DNA of 64,000 bases, from NCBI RefSeq assembly GCF_003333315.1, contig NZ_PSYR01000001.1:1204501-1268500 (forward strand), written 5' to 3'. The notes beneath the pieces were generated by a model. It was not told the origin of the DNA. It saw only the letters and a program-made list of their open reading frames with translations, and did not search any database. Of this stretch, positions 53,597 to 62,331 are shown piece after piece. Position 1 is the first letter of the stretch. Every line of letters starts with the position of its first letter. The stretch is from Acidiferrobacter thiooxydans. GTDB lineage: Bacteria > Pseudomonadota > Gammaproteobacteria > Acidiferrobacterales > Acidiferrobacteraceae. The translations under genes and the position numbers were made by a program.

Positions 53597-53958
53597 TCTG
53601 GTATTGCCTCGATGTGTATGAAGAACTGATCCCCGTTATCCGGGTATAATTGCAGGATCGAAGGAGATATACGGGAAATTGCCGAGTAAAACTTCGTGTA
53701 ACGTCCGTTCGTGTAACGTCCTAAAGAGCAGCTGCAATGGGGATACGCTACGCTAGTTCTGCGGGCCTTGCAACTGGGATAATGGAGGGGGCGGCCTTGG
53801 TCGGAGACCGGTGCGGCGGCGGGCTTGGCACAATCTCGCCATGGCTCGGTCCGGCGTACGGAACTTCCGGGGGGCCCTATGGACTTAACGGGGTGCGGGC
53901 AGGCAAAGTCGTCATGGCAAGGCGCGGGTGCAAGGGCGGATGTGATGAAGGGGATGGC
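53597..53958. other. Divergent intergenic region between csp and the opg genes
   Basis: About 360 bases. A TATAAT (plus strand, near 53645) and an AT-rich patch near 53690 are the only promoter-like features; the -35 partners are weak. An in-frame extension of the following gene runs through here but begins without a ribosome-binding site. Confidence 0.4.
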
Positions 53959-54327
53959 GTGACAGGAGACGAGCGAACGCATAGGCGGGTGCGTATGATG
54001 CCGCTCGACGTGGTCGAACCCGCGGAGATCCGTACGCGGGTGCGCGCCTATCTCGCGATCCTCGGGTTCGATGCGGCGCGCGCCGAGGCCTGGGTGCAGC
54101 AGGCCTGCGAGGGCGCCGCGAGCGGCGGCGAGGCGTTCACGCGGTTACGCGCCATGCTGGTCGCGGAGCTCGCATCGCAAGCCCCGCAGGTTACCGATGA
54201 CCCGGAGTGCGCGGCGCTCGCGCGCCTGTCCGTATGGTTGCATGCCGAGCCCGCGAGGCTCGCTACCCTGCCGCTCACGCCCCCGCTCACGCGCCAGTCG
54301 ATGGCGTCAGAGCGAGTGCGTTCATGA
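53959..54327 (+). CDS. Hypothetical protein upstream of opgH
   Basis: An unrecognised protein of about 122 residues. GTG 53959 has GAAGGGGA a few bases upstream; ATG 53995 is an alternative. The core RTRVRAYLAILGFDAARAEA continues with WVQQACEGAA, and SQAPQVTDDPECAALARLSV follows; it is mostly alanine-rich helices without signal peptide. Its end overlaps opgH by four bases, so it is probably co-translated with the glucan synthase and could regulate or stabilise it (inference). Confidence 0.6.
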   Translation: MTGDERTHRRVRMMPLDVVEPAEIRTRVRAYLAILGFDAARAEAWVQQACEGAASGGEAFTRLRAMLVAELASQAPQVTDDPECAALARLSVWLHAEPARLATLPLTPPLTRQSMASERVRS

Positions 54328-56438
54328 GCAGCGGTCCACGGCGCGGGCCCGCATCGCGTTACGGGGGGGTGTGGCGGGGACTGTTGCTGGCCTTACTGGT
54401 GTTGGTGCCAGGCGTCGTGGCCGGCGAGTTCCTGCTCGAGGTCCTTCCGCACCCGGGCTTTACGGTCTTGAATGATGCCCTGGCGGTGGTGTTCGGCTGT
54501 CTGTTCGGATGGATATCGATCGGGCTTTGGATCTCGCTTGCCGGCGCGCTGCTGTTGCTATTTCGCAGGCGCTCGCGCCTGAAGGTGCCGGTCGCCACTA
54601 CGAGCGATGCGCGCGTGGCGCTCGTCATCCCCGTGTTTCGCGAAGACCCGCACCCGGTGTGCGCGCGCATCGAGAGCGTGTACCGGTCCCTGGAGGCCGC
54701 CGGGCGCCTCGCGCAGTGCGATTTCTTTCTGTTAAGTGACAGCAATGACGCCGACGCCTGGGTGGAAGAGGAGGTGGCGTGGGCCGGGCTGCGTGCGCGC
54801 TTGGGGGCCGACGCGCGCATCTACTACCGGCGCCGACGCCTCAATATCAAGCGCAAGAGCGGCAATATCGCGGATTTCTGCCGGCGCTGGGGCTCGCAAT
54901 ACCGCTATATGGTGGTGCTCGACGCTGACAGCCTCATGACCGGTGAGGCCCTCGGACGGCTCGTGGATCTCATGGAGCATAATCCTTCCGTGGGCCTGAT
55001 CCAGACCTTGCCGGCGGCTATCCACCAGAACACCCTGTTTGGCCGTGTCCAGCAGTTCGCAAGCCGTTTGTATGGCCCGGTGTTTGCGGCCGGACTGCAT
55101 TTTTGGCACATGGGCGAGGGTCATTACTGGGGTCACAACGCCATCATCCGTGTGGCGCCGTTCGTGCGTCACTGCGCGCTGCCGCGCCTGCCGGGTACCG
55201 GGGCGTTCGGCGGCGAGATCATGAGCCATGACTTCGTCGAGGCGGCGTTGTTGCGGCGCGCCGGCTGGGAGGTGTGGCTGGAGCCGGGGCTCGAGGGCAG
55301 CTATGAGGAGACGCCGCCGACCTTACTCGACGAGTTGAAGCGCGACCGGCGTTGGGCGCAGGGCAATATCCAACACACGCGCCTCATCTTTGCGCGCGGT
55401 TTCGTGCCGCTGCACCGCGTGGTGTTCGCCAACGGCATCATGTCCTACGGGTCATCGCTTTTGTGGCTGGCGTTCTTGCTGCTGTCGACTGCCGAGGTGA
55501 TCCTGCACGTCCTCATCCCGCCGCGCTATTTCCCGCGTGCGCACGTATTGTTCCCGGTGTGGCCGGTGTGGCACCCGGGGTGGGCGGCGATGCTGTTGTG
55601 GTTTACGCTCGCGATCCTGTTCGTCCCCAAGTTCCTGGCGATCGCGCTCGCCATCGTGAACCGGCGCACGCGCGGCTTCGGGGGGGCGGGACGGTTGCTG
55701 ACCGGGGTCTTTGCCGAGAGCCTGGTGTCTTCGTTGCTTGCGCCCGTGCGCATGCTCTTTCACACGGTGTTCGTGATCTCGGTGCTCATCGGGCGCAAGA
55801 CCCAATGGGGCCCGCAGGCGCGCGGCGATGCCAGCACCGGCTGGCAGGAGGCGGCACGCCACCATGGTCCGGGCACGGCGCTCGCCATCGGCTGGGGGGG
55901 CTTGGTCTACCTCCTGAGCCCGTCCTATTTCTGGTGGCTGCTACCGGTCATGGGCGCGTGGGTCGTGGCCATACCTGTATCGGTGTGGCTAAGCCGCGTG
56001 GGGCCGGGGCGCAAGGCGCGGGATCTGGGGTTGTTTGTGACCCCTGAGGAGACCGATCCGCCGGCGCTTTTACGTCTCTATCGGCAGGCGCTGGCGGCGC
56101 CCGGCCTTAGGCGTTGCACCGCCGCCCGGGGTTTCCTTGCGGCGATCATCGATCCGGGGGTGAACGCCCTGCACTGCGCCCTCCTGCGCCCCACGGAGAG
56201 CCGTCACGAGGGCATGGTGCTAAGCCGCCAGCAGCTGATCCTGACGGCCATCAAGGATGGGCCGGCGGCATTGAGCGCAAGCGACAGGCTGCGGCTTTTG
56301 AATGACCGTGACAGCGTGGCGGCTTTGCATTGGCGGGTATGGGCTTTGCGCACGCCGCGCGCGCGGTATTGGCTTCCAGACGACATGACACCGGCCGATC
56401 GGCCGACACCGCCGCCGGTCGTCCAGATGCACCAGTAG
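54324..56438 (+). CDS. opgH: Glucans biosynthesis glucosyltransferase H
   Basis: Inner-membrane GT2 enzyme that polymerises the beta-1,2-glucose backbone of osmoregulated periplasmic glucans from UDP-glucose. 704 residues: two N-terminal helices (near 18-38 and 55-75), then the catalytic domain with LVIPVFREDP, FFLLSDSNDADAW, YMVVLDADSLMTGEAL, GEIMSHDFVEAALLRRAGW and the RRWAQGN (QxxRW-type) motif, then six or so C-terminal helices. Shorter than the E. coli protein (about 850) mainly at the N terminus. opgG follows 35 bases later, the reverse of the usual opgGH order. Confidence 0.93.
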   Translation: MSSGPRRGPASRYGGVWRGLLLALLVLVPGVVAGEFLLEVLPHPGFTVLNDALAVVFGCLFGWISIGLWISLAGALLLLFRRRSRLKVPVATTSDARVALVIPVFREDPHPVCARIESVYRSLEAAGRLAQCDFFLLSDSNDADAWVEEEVAWAGLRARLGADARIYYRRRRLNIKRKSGNIADFCRRWGSQYRYMVVLDADSLMTGEALGRLVDLMEHNPSVGLIQTLPAAIHQNTLFGRVQQFASRLYGPVFAAGLHFWHMGEGHYWGHNAIIRVAPFVRHCALPRLPGTGAFGGEIMSHDFVEAALLRRAGWEVWLEPGLEGSYEETPPTLLDELKRDRRWAQGNIQHTRLIFARGFVPLHRVVFANGIMSYGSSLLWLAFLLLSTAEVILHVLIPPRYFPRAHVLFPVWPVWHPGWAAMLLWFTLAILFVPKFLAIALAIVNRRTRGFGGAGRLLTGVFAESLVSSLLAPVRMLFHTVFVISVLIGRKTQWGPQARGDASTGWQEAARHHGPGTALAIGWGGLVYLLSPSYFWWLLPVMGAWVVAIPVSVWLSRVGPGRKARDLGLFVTPEETDPPALLRLYRQALAAPGLRRCTAARGFLAAIIDPGVNALHCALLRPTESRHEGMVLSRQQLILTAIKDGPAALSASDRLRLLNDRDSVAALHWRVWALRTPRARYWLPDDMTPADRPTPPPVVQMHQ

Positions 56439-56473
56439 CGTCGTGCTCGGTTTTCAAGATACAAGGGGGGATT

Positions 56474-58225
56474 GTGGGTAGACAGAGTTTCTGGCCGATG
56501 ATGGTCATCGGCGCTGCGGCTGTGGCCTTGACCGGGTGTGCGACCACCGGGGCGGTCCGCAAGGTTGCACTAGAGGCCAAGAAGGCCGACGAGAAGGGTC
56601 GTCAGGCGTTGGCGGCGGTCAAGGCCCTGCGCCGCGAGCGCCAGACATCCGACCAGGCCTTCGCGCAGGCCATTGCACAGATCGCAGGCGAGCAGCAACA
56701 GCTTGCGCAAGGCCTCGGGCGGCTGCGTGCCCAGGAGCGCCAAACGATGCACCGCGTAGCCCCCAAGGTCGCGCCGCGTCCGGCGGCGATCACCAAGGCC
56801 GCCGCGGATGCCTTCTTCGGTCAAGTGGTGGCGCGTGCCCGGGCGCTGGCGGCCGCCCCCTACAAGGCGCCAGCGCAGGTCTCCAAGGGCCTGCGTAAGC
56901 TCGATTTTTCCCAATACAGCAAGATCTCCTATGCCGGCCGCGTCCCGGGATGGCCGGTCGGTACGCCGTTTCACATCCAGCTGTATCCGGCCGGCTATCT
57001 CTTCACCTGGCCGGAAACGATCCACATCATGTCCGGCGCACGGCGCATTACGCCGCAGCTGCCGATCACGGTGGCCGGCGACCCCAAGCTCGCCGCGCGC
57101 CTGCCCAAGACCATCCCGCCGGCAGGTTTCAGTGCCTTCACCGGTTTTGGCAAGGGTCCGCCAGTCGATGAGTTTCTGTCGGTGTTGGGCGCGAGCTACT
57201 TCCGTGCGGTCGGGGCCGGACAGTCCTGGGGGCTATCGGCGCGCGGAGTGGCGGTCGATACGGCACTCCCGCACCGCGCCGAGGAATTTCCGTATTTCCG
57301 GGAGTTCTGGGTGTTCGCGTCCCATCCGGGCGCCCGTCATCTGGCATTTTGCGGGCTGCTCGATAGCCCGAGCCTCACGGGCGCCTACCGCTTCGTAGTG
57401 CGTCCCGGCGCCGACACTGTCGTCGATGTCAAAGAGGTCTTGTTCGAGCGCCAGCATGTCCAACGTCTGGGGATAGCGCCGCTCACCAGCATGTTCCTCC
57501 AGGGGCGGTTCAGTCACCGCCGCTTCGATCCCATGATCCGTTCCGCGCACGATTCCGACGGGCTTGCCGTGGCGCTGCCCAATGACGGGCGCCTGTGGTG
57601 GCCGCTGCGCGACCCCAAGCGCATCGCCATCTACCGCTTCCCGGAGACGAACCCGGGCGGTTTTGGGCTCATGCAGCGGGCGCGCCGCGCCGGCGACTAT
57701 CGCGCCTACGGCATGCATTATGAGCGGCGTCCGAACGCCTGGGTGACACCGGAGGGCAACTGGGGCCCCGGGCATTTGCTGTTGGTGGAGCTGCCGACCA
57801 CCACCCAGACCAACGACAACATCTCGGCCTTCTGGGTACCGAAAAACCAGCCGCCGGCACTTACGCCCATGACCTTCCATTACCGTATCAATTGGACTGG
57901 CGACGATCCGCGCGGCGCGCATCTCGGTTATGTCACCGCCTGGCGGCGCGCGCCGCGCCCGGCCCACACGCAGACCTATGTCATCGACTTTAAGGGGCCG
58001 GTGTTGGCGCGGCTCAGTCCCGCGGCGCTCGCCCCGGTGGTGCATGCCTATGGTCCGGCGCGCGTGGTCAATCCGTGGCTTACGCGCAATGCCGCAGGCG
58101 ATATCCGCATGCAGTTTGGGGTCGTGCGCACGGGTTCGGCACCGGTCACCATCCATGCCGCGCTCGTGCACGGCGGCGAGCGCGTGACCGAGACCTGGGC
58201 GAACGCCCTGCCGGCCACCGGCTGA
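56474..58225 (+). CDS. opgG: OpgG-type glucan protein with lipoprotein coiled-coil extension
   Basis: Periplasmic OpgG/MdoG, needed with OpgH to make branched glucans. GTG 56474 has AAGGGGGG upstream. Unusually, the N terminus is a lipoprotein signal (VIGAAAVALTGCATTG) followed by about 75 residues of predicted coiled coil (VALEAKKADEKGRQALAAVK, QAFAQAIAQIAGEQQQLAQG), and only then the glucan domain near 115: PPVDEFLSVLGASYFRAVG, WGLSARGVAVDTA, EEFPYFREFWVFA, LLDSPSLTGAYRF, LGIAPLTSMFLQG, LVELPTTTQTNDNISAFW. 583 residues instead of about 510. The extension probably anchors it to a membrane. Confidence 0.9.
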   Translation: MGRQSFWPMMVIGAAAVALTGCATTGAVRKVALEAKKADEKGRQALAAVKALRRERQTSDQAFAQAIAQIAGEQQQLAQGLGRLRAQERQTMHRVAPKVAPRPAAITKAAADAFFGQVVARARALAAAPYKAPAQVSKGLRKLDFSQYSKISYAGRVPGWPVGTPFHIQLYPAGYLFTWPETIHIMSGARRITPQLPITVAGDPKLAARLPKTIPPAGFSAFTGFGKGPPVDEFLSVLGASYFRAVGAGQSWGLSARGVAVDTALPHRAEEFPYFREFWVFASHPGARHLAFCGLLDSPSLTGAYRFVVRPGADTVVDVKEVLFERQHVQRLGIAPLTSMFLQGRFSHRRFDPMIRSAHDSDGLAVALPNDGRLWWPLRDPKRIAIYRFPETNPGGFGLMQRARRAGDYRAYGMHYERRPNAWVTPEGNWGPGHLLLVELPTTTQTNDNISAFWVPKNQPPALTPMTFHYRINWTGDDPRGAHLGYVTAWRRAPRPAHTQTYVIDFKGPVLARLSPAALAPVVHAYGPARVVNPWLTRNAAGDIRMQFGVVRTGSAPVTIHAALVHGGERVTETWANALPATG

Positions 58226-58236
58226 GCGGCCGACCC

Positions 58237-58788
58237 CTACAGGCGGTAGCGGATGCTGAGCAGGACGCTTCGCAGGCTCTGTGTGAGCGCCCCATGGCCG
58301 ATAATGTACTGGTATTGGAGGCGCACGCCCCACGGCCGCGCCAGGCGGTAGGACAGGCCCGCGGCCACCAGCGGATTGAAGCCGCGGGCCCCGCGCCGGC
58401 CGTTGGGGCTTTCGCTCCAATGCGCGCCGCCGGCCATGCCGATGAGGCGCAGACGCGCGCTCAAGGGCACCGAGACGTCTGCGGTGAGCTCGGCCAACGT
58501 CATCTCGTAGGCGGTCACGGATTCGTAGCCGGCGCGCACCCCGAGCCATGAGAGCGGCCGATAGCTGAGCGCAAGTCCGAAATCCTTCGAGGTGCCGTCC
58601 CCGGAGGCCCGGGAGGCGCCGATATTCACACCCACGGCCCACGGGGGGCGCCGCGCCAGGGCCTGCGGTGCGGCGGTTACAAGAAGCGCCAGCAAGACCG
58701 GCGCGAGGGGCATCCAGGGGTGTCGGCGCACACGTCGGGAATCGTCGGTATCGCGCGGTGTTCGTGGATAGTCTAAGCTTGTGGTCAT
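58237..58788 (-). CDS. Outer-membrane beta-barrel protein
   Basis: A small porin-like barrel of about 183 residues. A long N-terminal region precedes a hydrophobic signal segment (PLAPVLLALLVTAAPQALA). The mature part alternates strands: WAVGVNIGASRASGDG, DFGLALSYRPLSWLGVRAGY, LRLIGMAGGAHW, PLVAAGLSYRLARPWGVRLQ and YQYIIGHG to a C-terminal SIRYRL strand. About eight strands, similar in layout to OmpA/OmpW-like barrels. Converges on opgG and is divergent from a methyltransferase gene whose start codon it overlaps. Confidence 0.7.
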   Translation of the reverse strand: MTTSLDYPRTPRDTDDSRRVRRHPWMPLAPVLLALLVTAAPQALARRPPWAVGVNIGASRASGDGTSKDFGLALSYRPLSWLGVRAGYESVTAYEMTLAELTADVSVPLSARLRLIGMAGGAHWSESPNGRRGARGFNPLVAAGLSYRLARPWGVRLQYQYIIGHGALTQSLRSVLLSIRYRL

Positions 58789-59413
58789 GTCGCTACCTTC
58801 CGTGGAGTTGCGGGCGTTGCTCGATGCCACCTTGGCCCATTACGAGGACCGTGCGGCGGCATTTTGGGCGGTCACGCGCGACCATGACGTGACGCAAAAC
58901 CGGAGTGCGTTACTGGCTGCGCTCGGCCCCGGTGGCCCCTGGACGATCCTCGATGTCGGTTGCGGTCCTGGCCGCGATCTTAAGGCCTTTTCCGAGCTCG
59001 GCCATCGGGCGATCGGCGTAGAAGGCGCAGGTCGCTTTGTGGCCATGGCTCAAGCATACAGCAATTGCGAGGTCTGGCAGCAGGATTTCTTGGAGCTGGA
59101 TCTGCCGCAGGGGCGGTTCGATGGCATTTACGCCAACGCCTCCCTGTTTCATGTCCCGCGCCAGAGCCTGCCGCTGGTCTTGGCGCGGCTGCATGCCGCC
59201 TTGCGCGCCGACGGTGTATTCTTTGCCTCGAACCCGCGCGGCACCGGCGAGGAGGGGTATCGGGATGGGCGCTACGCGGTCTTGTATGACTGGCCTTCGT
59301 GGCGATCGCTCGTGGCGGCGGCGGGCTTTGCGCCGGTATCGCATTATTACCGCCCCGGGGACGTGCCGGTGGCGCAGGCCCAGTGGATAGCGAGCGTATG
59401 GCGCAAGATCTAA
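58787..59413 (+). CDS. Class I SAM-dependent methyltransferase
   Basis: A 208-residue methyltransferase. SAM motif I is TILDVGCGPGRDLKAFSEL near residue 45-63; motif II acidic end is IGVEGAGRFVAMA; DFLELDLPQGRFDGIYANAS is motif IV-like, and DGVFFASNPRGTGEEG follows. Small standalone enzymes of this type modify small molecules or lipids; substrate unknown. It overlaps the next gene by 16 bases, and its start shares bases with the start of the opposing barrel gene. Confidence 0.87.
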   Translation: MSLPSVELRALLDATLAHYEDRAAAFWAVTRDHDVTQNRSALLAALGPGGPWTILDVGCGPGRDLKAFSELGHRAIGVEGAGRFVAMAQAYSNCEVWQQDFLELDLPQGRFDGIYANASLFHVPRQSLPLVLARLHAALRADGVFFASNPRGTGEEGYRDGRYAVLYDWPSWRSLVAAAGFAPVSHYYRPGDVPVAQAQWIASVWRKI

Positions 59414-59970
59414 CCATGCCGGCGAGGGCGCGGGGTTGGCGTCGCATCTTGGGGGTGGCGGTGCTGGGCGTACTCGTGGCGGGGGCGGCCCATCCCGTGC
59501 CCCCGCGGCCCGCGCTTTTTGGCGTATTGCTGCAGACCGCCACTCGCGCCATGCTCACGCGCGCGCTGACCCACGCCCATATGACCCTCGCCCCCCACGG
59601 CCGACATCGGTGGTACGACCTCTATGAGGTCAACGGGGTCCTGAAGCACGCCAGCAAGCTCGCCGTGAGCTACACCCGTGGCGGGCGCTTCGTCAAGGCG
59701 GTCTACACGTTCCCAAGCTTCATCAGCACCCGGCATTTCCGCGAGGTGATGAAGATGGTGACCGCCAAGTACGGGCCGCCGACCCACATGAGCGGGCAGT
59801 CCTCCATCGGCCGGGCGCGGGCGCGCTGGGATCTGCCGCATGGCTTCGAGATCATCGTCAAGCGGCGCTGGCCGAACCCGACGACCTATATGGTCATCGA
59901 AAATCGCGTGACCCTACTGCGCATGAAGGCCGAGCAGAGGCATGTCATGGCGCACAGCGGCGCGTTTTAG
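59398..59970 (+). CDS. Hypothetical exported protein
   Basis: A 190-residue protein of unknown function. A signal or anchor helix (ILGVAVLGVLVAGAAHPVP near 16-34) follows a basic start, so it acts outside the cytoplasm. The rest, HRWYDLYEVNGVLKHASKLA, then AVYTFPSFISTRHFREVMKM and VTAKYGPP, is a mixed fold without cysteines. ATG 59398 or 59416 are both possible; the former overlaps the methyltransferase by 16 bases and implies joint expression. Confidence 0.65.
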   Translation: MAQDLTMPARARGWRRILGVAVLGVLVAGAAHPVPPRPALFGVLLQTATRAMLTRALTHAHMTLAPHGRHRWYDLYEVNGVLKHASKLAVSYTRGGRFVKAVYTFPSFISTRHFREVMKMVTAKYGPPTHMSGQSSIGRARARWDLPHGFEIIVKRRWPNPTTYMVIENRVTLLRMKAEQRHVMAHSGAF

Positions 59971-60195
59971 CGAGCGTCCTGCAAAGGGCACATCCCCCCA
60001 TTGCGCAAAGGGGCCTTTGGCCGCATAATGGCAACTCAGGATGGCTAATGTCTGTAGTGTTGTCGATATCACCGTATTCCGCACCTTCCGACCTCCGTCA
60101 GTCGTTACCCTAATCCCGTCATGACCATCGCCGCCTTCAGGGTGCCGATGGTGTGCGGCCTCGCGCCGCTTCCCTAGGTTTTTTCAGGAGTCTTC

Positions 60196-61524
60196 ATGTC
60201 CTTTGCATCACTGAATCTGGCTGCCCCGTTGTTGAATGCCCTCGAGGCCGCCGGCTATGAAAAGCCCACCCCCATTCAGGCGAGCGCGATTCCGGCGGTA
60301 CTCGCCGGTCGCGACGTCATGGCCTGCGCCCAGACCGGGACCGGCAAGACCGCGGCCTTCCTGCTGCCCACCTTGCAGCGGTTGGAGACGCGCCGGGCCC
60401 CCGCCGGACGCGGCCCCAGGGCGCTGGTGCTGACCCCCACGCGCGAACTCGCGACCCAGGTACGGGATGCCGCCTCTGTGTACGCCAAGGGGCTCCCGCA
60501 CCTGCGTTTTGGGACGATCGTAGGCGGGGTCCCTTATCCGCCGCAGGAAAAGCTCCTCATGCGGCCGCTGGATATCCTGGTGGCGACCCCGGGGCGCTTC
60601 CTCGACCATATGGAGCGCGGGCGCGTCGATTTTTCGCGTCTTGAGGTCGTGATCCTAGACGAGGCCGACCGCATGCTCGATATGGGCTTTCTCACGGATG
60701 TCGAACGGATCATGGCGGCGACCCCCGCCACCCGCCAGACGGTGATGTTCTCGGCGACCTTCGAAGGTCGTATCGCGACCCTGGCCGGACGGCTTTTAAA
60801 GGACCCGGAGCGTATCCGCATCGCCGCCACCGAGGCACAGAATGCCAAGATCGCCCAGCACGTCCACTATGTGAGCGACGTCGCGCAAAAGAAGGCCATG
60901 CTGATGGCCTTGCTGAACGAAGACGCGATGGGGCAGGCGATCGTGTTTACCGGTACCAAGCACGGCGCCGACCGACTGGCCACGGCCATCGGCCAGAACG
61001 GACACACGGCCGCGGCCCTGCACGGCGACATGCGTCAGGGCGCGCGTAACCGCACGTTGGCGCAGTTTCGTGCGGGTACGGTGCGCGTGCTGGTGGCCAC
61101 CGATGTCGCGGCGCGCGGCATCGATGTCGCCGCGATCTCGCATGTCTTCAATTACGATCTCCCGCGCTCCGCCGAAGATTATGTCCATCGCATCGGGCGC
61201 ACCGGACGCGCCGGGCAGAGCGGTTCGGCGGTATCGTTTGCCTTGCGTGCCGAGCACGGGGCGCTAAAGCGCATCGAGCGCTTCACCGGCCAGCCGATCC
61301 CGGTGCGCGTGCTGGCCGGCTTCCCAGTTACGGAGGCCTCGGCACAGGGCGCGAAGGGTGCGGCGCCGGCCGGACGCGGCCGGCCGCAGCGGTCCGGGGA
61401 TCGCAATCGCGCGGGACGGCCAGAGGGCGCGCCCGGGGGCGGACGGGGTTTTGCGCGCCGATCGCAGGAACGGGACGGTCGGGCACCGGCGGGGCGTGCG
61501 CGCCTCGAATCGATAGGCGGGTAG
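60196..61524 (+). CDS. rhlE: DEAD-box ATP-dependent RNA helicase
   Basis: A 442-residue RhlE-type helicase for RNA remodelling in ribosome assembly and decay. Motifs in order: Q motif (YEKPTPIQASAIP), I AQTGTGKTAAF, Ia PTRELATQ, II VILDEADRMLDMG, III SATFEG, IV IVFTGTKHGAD, V ATDVAARGIDV, VI HRIGRTGRAG. A disordered tail of about 70 residues rich in Arg and Gly follows. It is preceded by a 225-base gap without a gene and followed by a strong terminator. Confidence 0.96.
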   Translation: MSFASLNLAAPLLNALEAAGYEKPTPIQASAIPAVLAGRDVMACAQTGTGKTAAFLLPTLQRLETRRAPAGRGPRALVLTPTRELATQVRDAASVYAKGLPHLRFGTIVGGVPYPPQEKLLMRPLDILVATPGRFLDHMERGRVDFSRLEVVILDEADRMLDMGFLTDVERIMAATPATRQTVMFSATFEGRIATLAGRLLKDPERIRIAATEAQNAKIAQHVHYVSDVAQKKAMLMALLNEDAMGQAIVFTGTKHGADRLATAIGQNGHTAAALHGDMRQGARNRTLAQFRAGTVRVLVATDVAARGIDVAAISHVFNYDLPRSAEDYVHRIGRTGRAGQSGSAVSFALRAEHGALKRIERFTGQPIPVRVLAGFPVTEASAQGAKGAAPAGRGRPQRSGDRNRAGRPEGAPGGGRGFARRSQERDGRAPAGRARLESIGG

Positions 61525-62331
61525 TCCTGGGCATTCTGGACGGCCCGTACGGTCGTGCAGGGATCGACGAAGGGGGGCCTTGTGCCCCCCTTTTTTTATG
61601 GTGCGCCCGGCCGGGCGCCGCTACGGGGAAGACCGCCACGCACCCGGCACGGGGAAGTGGGGGCCGAAGGCGGAGGGTTGTGTGGGGGCGGCGGGTCGAG
61701 AGGTGGCCGCAAGCCGCCGCGTTGGTCTGACGAACCGGCAACGGACAGGAGGCGACCTTCGGGGGTAGTAGGCCCCGTGGCGGCAAACCCGGTACGGGCA
61801 TGGCACGACGCAGCGGAGAGCCGACAGGCAGGGGCGCGCGCTACCCGCTGAGGTGTGACCGTGTGCCCCAGAGGGCCACCGGCATGGGGGCGGCGGGAGG
61901 CGCGGTCGACCGACTGATCCCGCCGGTCCTGCCGTAGGTGAGGCGCTCGACCTTCGCGCTGACGTTCTTGGGCGGGCGCGACGGTGTTCGTCCGCGGGCC
62001 TGCCGGGCGGCGGATCCGGGCCGGGATCACGGCGCCTTTGGCGGGGCGTTCACAGCAGACCGTGAGCGGGGCCAGGATGCGGCGGGGCGGCGCTTGGCGC
62101 AAGTCCCTAGGCGCTCGTCCGGCTTGGGCCCGCTTAGGGCAGGTCTTGCGCGTGGCGGTCCACCAGCGACGCCGGTGTTCCTCCGGGAACCGCCGGATGC
62201 GAGATTGCGCGCTCGGTGGCGCGAGTCGGTGTGAGGAGGTGCCCCTTCGGCTACTCGCTGGCACGGGCTATGCAAGGATTATCGGGGGACTATGCAGGGA
62301 TTATCAGGGAACAAGGAACCGAGGGTACGAG
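61525..62331. other. Intergenic stretch between rhlE and the GGDEF gene
   Basis: About 800 bases, very GC-rich. Apart from the rhlE terminator I recognise no feature. Open frames on both strands are proline, arginine and glycine-rich and look compositional. Confidence 0.45.
61570..61597 (+). terminator. Strong intrinsic terminator of rhlE
   Basis: AAGGGGGG and CCCCCCTT pair around a seven-base loop, and seven T residues follow (61591-61597). It is 45 bases past the rhlE stop. Confidence 0.92.
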
